From Hymenobacter tibetensis (lineage in GTDB: Bacteria; Bacteroidota; Bacteroidia; Cytophagales; Hymenobacteraceae), in NCBI RefSeq assembly GCF_022827545.1, contig NZ_CP094669.1, positions 3,376,001-3,440,000 on the forward strand: a stretch of DNA of 64,000 nt, given 5' to 3'. The stretch's first letter is position 1. The number at the start of each line of letters is the position of its first letter. Positions 61,123 to 64,000 of the stretch are shown here, piece by piece. The notes beneath the pieces were generated by a model. The model saw only the letters and a list, made by a program, of their open reading frames with translations. It searched no databases and had not been told where the DNA came from. Made by a program: the position numbers and the translations under genes.

Positions 61123-64000
61123 CTATCGGTTGATGACCAGACGAGTTGTCTGGCGCTGATTGCCGATCCAAAGGGTGCAGGTATACAAGCCAGCGGGCAC
61201 GTGCTGGCCACTAAGCGGCAAGGTATAGAACTGGCCTCGGCGCACCGCTCCGGCGTAGAGCGTGGCTACCGGCTGGCCTAGTTGGTTGTACAGCAGCACT
61301 TGGGCCCGGCCGTCGAGGGCGGCGCGAAACGATACGGTGGCTTGCTCGGCGGCCGGGTTGGGGTACACGGCCAACTGGTGTTTGCTGCTGTTGAGGCTTG
61401 GTGCGAGTAGGGCCAGCGCAGTTTGGGGTACGCCCTCTCCTACTCGCGCCAGCTTGCCGCTGGGCTGGGCGTACTTAAGGGTGGCGTAGTCGTAGCTGTT
61501 GGTAAGGCCGCCAGTGGAGCTTCCTGTCACGTACACGTTGCCGGCGCCGTCTACGGCCACGGCAGTGGCATGGTCATCGGCAATGCCCACGCCGTTGTAG
61601 CGCACCTCCCAGAGCTGCTGGCCGCTGGACCCGGCATACTTAAGCGTGGTGTAGTCGTTGCTGCTGTTGCTTCGGGAGGTGCCCGTTACGTACACGTTGC
61701 CGGCCACATCCACAGTTAGGGCAGCGGCCACGTCGGACAGGGCGTTTGGCCCCGAGTAACGGGCCTGCCAGAGTTGCTGGCCGCTGGCGCTGGCGTACTT
61801 GATGGTAGCGTAGTCATAGCTGGCACTGCTACCCACTGAGCGTCCGGTCACGTACACGTTGCCGGCGGCATCCACGGCCAGGCCAGTGGCCTGGTCTTCT
61901 CCGTTGGCGGGGCCGTTGTAACGCGCCTCCCACAGGGGCTGGCCCGTTGTTCCGGTGTACTTCACCGTAACGTAGTCGGCGGCGCTGCCGCTACCCGACG
62001 TTCCCGTTACTACCACGTTGCCGGCCACGTCCAGGGCTATCCTGCTCGCCTGATCTGTGCTGCTGCCGGGACCCGAGTAGTGGGCCTGCCAGAGTTGCTG
62101 GCCGCTGGCGCTGGCGTACTTGAGGGTTGTATAGTCGAAGTCGTCGTTGTTGCGCCGCGCGCTGCCCGTCACGTAGGCGTTGCCGGCGGCGTCCAGGGCC
62201 AAGCCAGTGGCCTGGACGCCGTTATTGAAGCCCGTGTAAAGCGCCGTCCACAGCAGCTGGCCGCCGGTTGAGTACTTGAGGGTAGCCGCGGTATTGTTGC
62301 TGAGGCCTTCGGAATGGCCCGTTACGTATGCATTACCCGCCGCATCCACGGCTACAGCAGTAGGAATATAGGCAAGTATGCCCCCGCCGCTGTAGCGCGC
62401 CACCCACAGTTGCTGACCACTGGCCGAGTATTTCACCGTTGCGTAGTGGTAAGCGGCACCGCTGCCCGCCGAGCGCCCGGTCACGTACACGTTGCCGGCG
62501 GCGTCCAGCGCCAGGCCAGTGGCTTGGTCTTCCCCGTTGGCGGGGCCGTTGTAGCGCGCTTCCCACAGCAGTTGGCCGCTGGCCGAGTATTTAAGTGTGG
62601 CATAGTCGGAGCTGCTGCTGCCGGTCACGTACACGTTGCCGACGGCATCCACTACCAGGCCCTCCGCATTATCGGCGCCGGGAGTTAAGCCCGCATACGG
62701 AGTTACCCATAACTGCTGGCCGTTGGCTTCGGCGTAGGTGATGGTGGCGAAGTCGGTGTCGGAGGTGCTGCTGCCGTTGTAGACGGCCCCTGCCACCACC
62801 ACGTTCCCGCCCCGAGCCACGGCTACCGCCGCCGCGGCCTGGTTGCCGCCATCCGGCCCCGAGTAGCAGGCCTGCCAGAGTTGCTGGCCACTGCCCCCCG
62901 CGTAGCGAACGGTAGCGAAGTCGCTGGTGCCGCTGCTGTTGTAGGAGCGGCCCGTTACGGCCACATTGCCCGCGGCGTCTACGGCCAGGCTTTTGGCTTC
63001 ATCATAGCTGTTGGCCGGCCCGTTGTAGCGCGCCTGCCACAGCTCTTGCCCGTTGCTCTGGGCGTACTTGACGGTGGCATAATCCCAGTTGTTGTTGCCG
63101 GTGTTGGCAAACCCCGTTACCAACACGTTGCCGGTGGCATCCAGGGCTATAGCAGTGGCTTCGTCGTAGCCGTTGCCCCCGCCGTTGTAGCGGGCCACCC
63201 ACAGTTGCTGGCCGCTGGCCGTAGCGTATTTCACCGTTGCGTAGTCGTAGCTGCTGCCACTGTCGGAAGTGCCCGTTACAGCCACGTTGCCGGCGGCATC
63301 CACGGCCAGGCCCGTTGCCAGGTCGTAGCTGCTGCCGGGTCCTGCGTAGCGGGCCTGCCAGAGCTGCTGCCCAGTGGCACCAGCGTAGGCAAGAGTCACA
63401 TAGTCGCTTTGGCTGCCTTGGTAGGAAGTGCCGGTTACCAGCACTTCGCCGGTGGCAGTTACAGCCACGGCGGCGGCCAGGTCGTCGGTCCCGAGGCCGG
63501 TGTAGCGGGCTTCCCAGAGCTGCTGGCCGCTGGGTGCGTATTTGAGGGTAACGTAGTCGTAGCTGCCACTAGCGCTGCCGTAGGAGGTACCCGTTACGTA
63601 CACGTTGCCGGTTGTATCCACGGCCACGCTGGTGGGTATGTCGTCGCTGTTCGCTGACCCATTGTATTGTACCACCCAGGCCTGCCCGCCACTCTTCCAA
63701 TACTTCACGGTCGTATAATCCCAATTGCTCCCGCTGTACGAATAGCCAGTCACGTACACGTTGCCGGCGCCGTCTACGGCCAGGCTGGTGGGTATGTCGT
63801 CCCCGTTGCCTGGATTGTTGTAGCGCCCCACCCAGTATTGGAGCCCTGCGGGCGCATACACCACCGTGGCGTAGTCATAGCTGCTGCCGTTGTAGGAGTA
63901 GCCTGTTACGGCCACGTTGCCGGCCCCATCTACGGCCAAGCTGGTGGGCTGATCGTAGCGGATGCCGCCTCCGGTGTAGCGGGCCGCCCATTCTTGGCTC
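61123..64000 (-). CDS. Secreted 16-repeat SBBP beta-propeller protein G with T9SS sorting domain (5' end outside window)
   Basis: The frame is open to the window edge; the first visible residues, SQEWAARYTGGG then IRYDQPTSLAVD, match the linker-to-blade-1 junction of the other paralogues. All sixteen blades and the sorting domain (LAVYPNPAAEQATVSF...GLYTCTLWIGNQRQTTRLVI) are therefore inside the window. Only the signal peptide and linker are missing. A TTG at 63939 is an internal codon, not a start. Blades 5-7 again read GTSDSG, GFANTG, GRSYNSS. Confidence 0.92.
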   Translation of the reverse strand, partial: SQEWAARYTGGGIRYDQPTSLAVDGAGNVAVTGYSYNGSSYDYATVVYAPAGLQYWVGRYNNPGNGDDIPTSLAVDGAGNVYVTGYSYSGSNWDYTTVKYWKSGGQAWVVQYNGSANSDDIPTSVAVDTTGNVYVTGTSYGSASGSYDYVTLKYAPSGQQLWEARYTGLGTDDLAAAVAVTATGEVLVTGTSYQGSQSDYVTLAYAGATGQQLWQARYAGPGSSYDLATGLAVDAAGNVAVTGTSDSGSSYDYATVKYATASGQQLWVARYNGGGNGYDEATAIALDATGNVLVTGFANTGNNNWDYATVKYAQSNGQELWQARYNGPANSYDEAKSLAVDAAGNVAVTGRSYNSSGTSDFATVRYAGGSGQQLWQACYSGPDGGNQAAAAVAVARGGNVVVAGAVYNGSSTSDTDFATITYAEANGQQLWVTPYAGLTPGADNAEGLVVDAVGNVYVTGSSSSDYATLKYSASGQLLWEARYNGPANGEDQATGLALDAAGNVYVTGRSAGSGAAYHYATVKYSASGQQLWVARYSGGGILAYIPTAVAVDAAGNAYVTGHSEGLSNNTAATLKYSTGGQLLWTALYTGFNNGVQATGLALDAAGNAYVTGSARRNNDDFDYTTLKYASASGQQLWQAHYSGPGSSTDQASRIALDVAGNVVVTGTSGSGSAADYVTVKYTGTTGQPLWEARYNGPANGEDQATGLAVDAAGNVYVTGRSVGSSASYDYATIKYASASGQQLWQARYSGPNALSDVAAALTVDVAGNVYVTGTSRSNSSNDYTTLKYAGSSGQQLWEVRYNGVGIADDHATAVAVDGAGNVYVTGSSTGGLTNSYDYATLKYAQPSGKLARVGEGVPQTALALLAPSLNSSKHQLAVYPNPAAEQATVSFRAALDGRAQVLLYNQLGQPVATLYAGAVRRGQFYTLPLSGQHVPAGLYTCTLWIGNQRQTTRLVINR

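Noticed and set aside
63937..63939. TTG at 63939 as the start of propeller protein G
   Set aside because: The frame stays open to the window edge and the residues before it match the linker/blade-1 junction of the paralogues, so the start is outside the window.
40495..64000. Many long open frames antisense or frame-shifted to the propeller genes (up to about 300 codons)
   Set aside because: They arise because the opposite strands of GC-rich, repeat-coding DNA lack stops. They have no start context, signal or family features and repeat with the blade period.

Overview
The window looks like a chromosomal segment of a Bacteroidota bacterium of the Hymenobacter type (Cytophagales, Hymenobacteraceae). 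I infer this from the GC-rich coding DNA, the type IX secretion (T9SS) C-terminal sorting domains on a family of very large secreted proteins, TAnnTTTG promoter motifs close to start codons, and the close match of several housekeeping proteins to that group. No taxonomic search was possible.

Layout. 1-5.4 kb: partial zinc-ribbon protein, an outer-membrane beta-barrel, a frameshifted conserved hypothetical, an ECF sigma / membrane anti-sigma / Spy-like trio, a class III aminotransferase and a TerB-like protein. 5.6-17.1 kb: pfkA, a secreted hypothetical, a glycosyltransferase-miaA pair, a 1,356-residue PAS/GAF hybrid histidine kinase with a stand-alone receiver, a PhnP-like metallohydrolase, an RqcH-like NFACT protein and tRNA-Leu(GAG). 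17.4-19.7 kb: Dps and a MOSC protein. 27.6-40.4 kb: HDAC-like deacetylase, J-domain-like protein, alpha/beta hydrolase with its TetR regulator, cell-wall amidase, MsrB, NIPSNAP protein, M3 peptidase and a SWIM-SNF2 helicase.

The most interesting locus is 19.7-26.5 kb, all on the minus strand. In transcription order it encodes a PcfJ-like protein, a Ro60/TROVE protein, a bacterial-type poly(ADP-ribose) glycohydrolase, about 1.15 kb of non-coding DNA, and an RtcB RNA ligase. The non-coding DNA resolves into eight consecutive Y-RNA-like units, each closed by its own terminal stem and each sharing two motifs (GGTGYCGTAG near the 5' end; TGTTGCCC near the 3' end). Six units carry a circularly permuted tRNA mimic: T-arm, then an acceptor-like stem capped by a loop (GCAA, GTAA or TTCG in several), then a 2-nt linker and, in most, a D-arm. 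Different units resemble different tRNAs. One D-module matches the D-arm of the real tRNA-Leu in this window at 19 of 21 positions. I read this as an RNA-repair/quality-control system in which Ro is supplied with a panel of tRNA-mimic Y RNAs.

The last 23.5 kb (40.5-64.0 kb) is a head-to-tail array of seven giant secreted paralogues, all on the minus strand. Each has a signal peptide (not seen in the seventh, which runs off the window), a Pro-rich linker, exactly sixteen SBBP-type beta-propeller repeats of about 50-60 residues by my count, and a T9SS type A sorting domain. Several are separated by strong hairpin terminators. Two neighbours share an almost identical upstream region, pointing to tandem gene duplication with its promoter.
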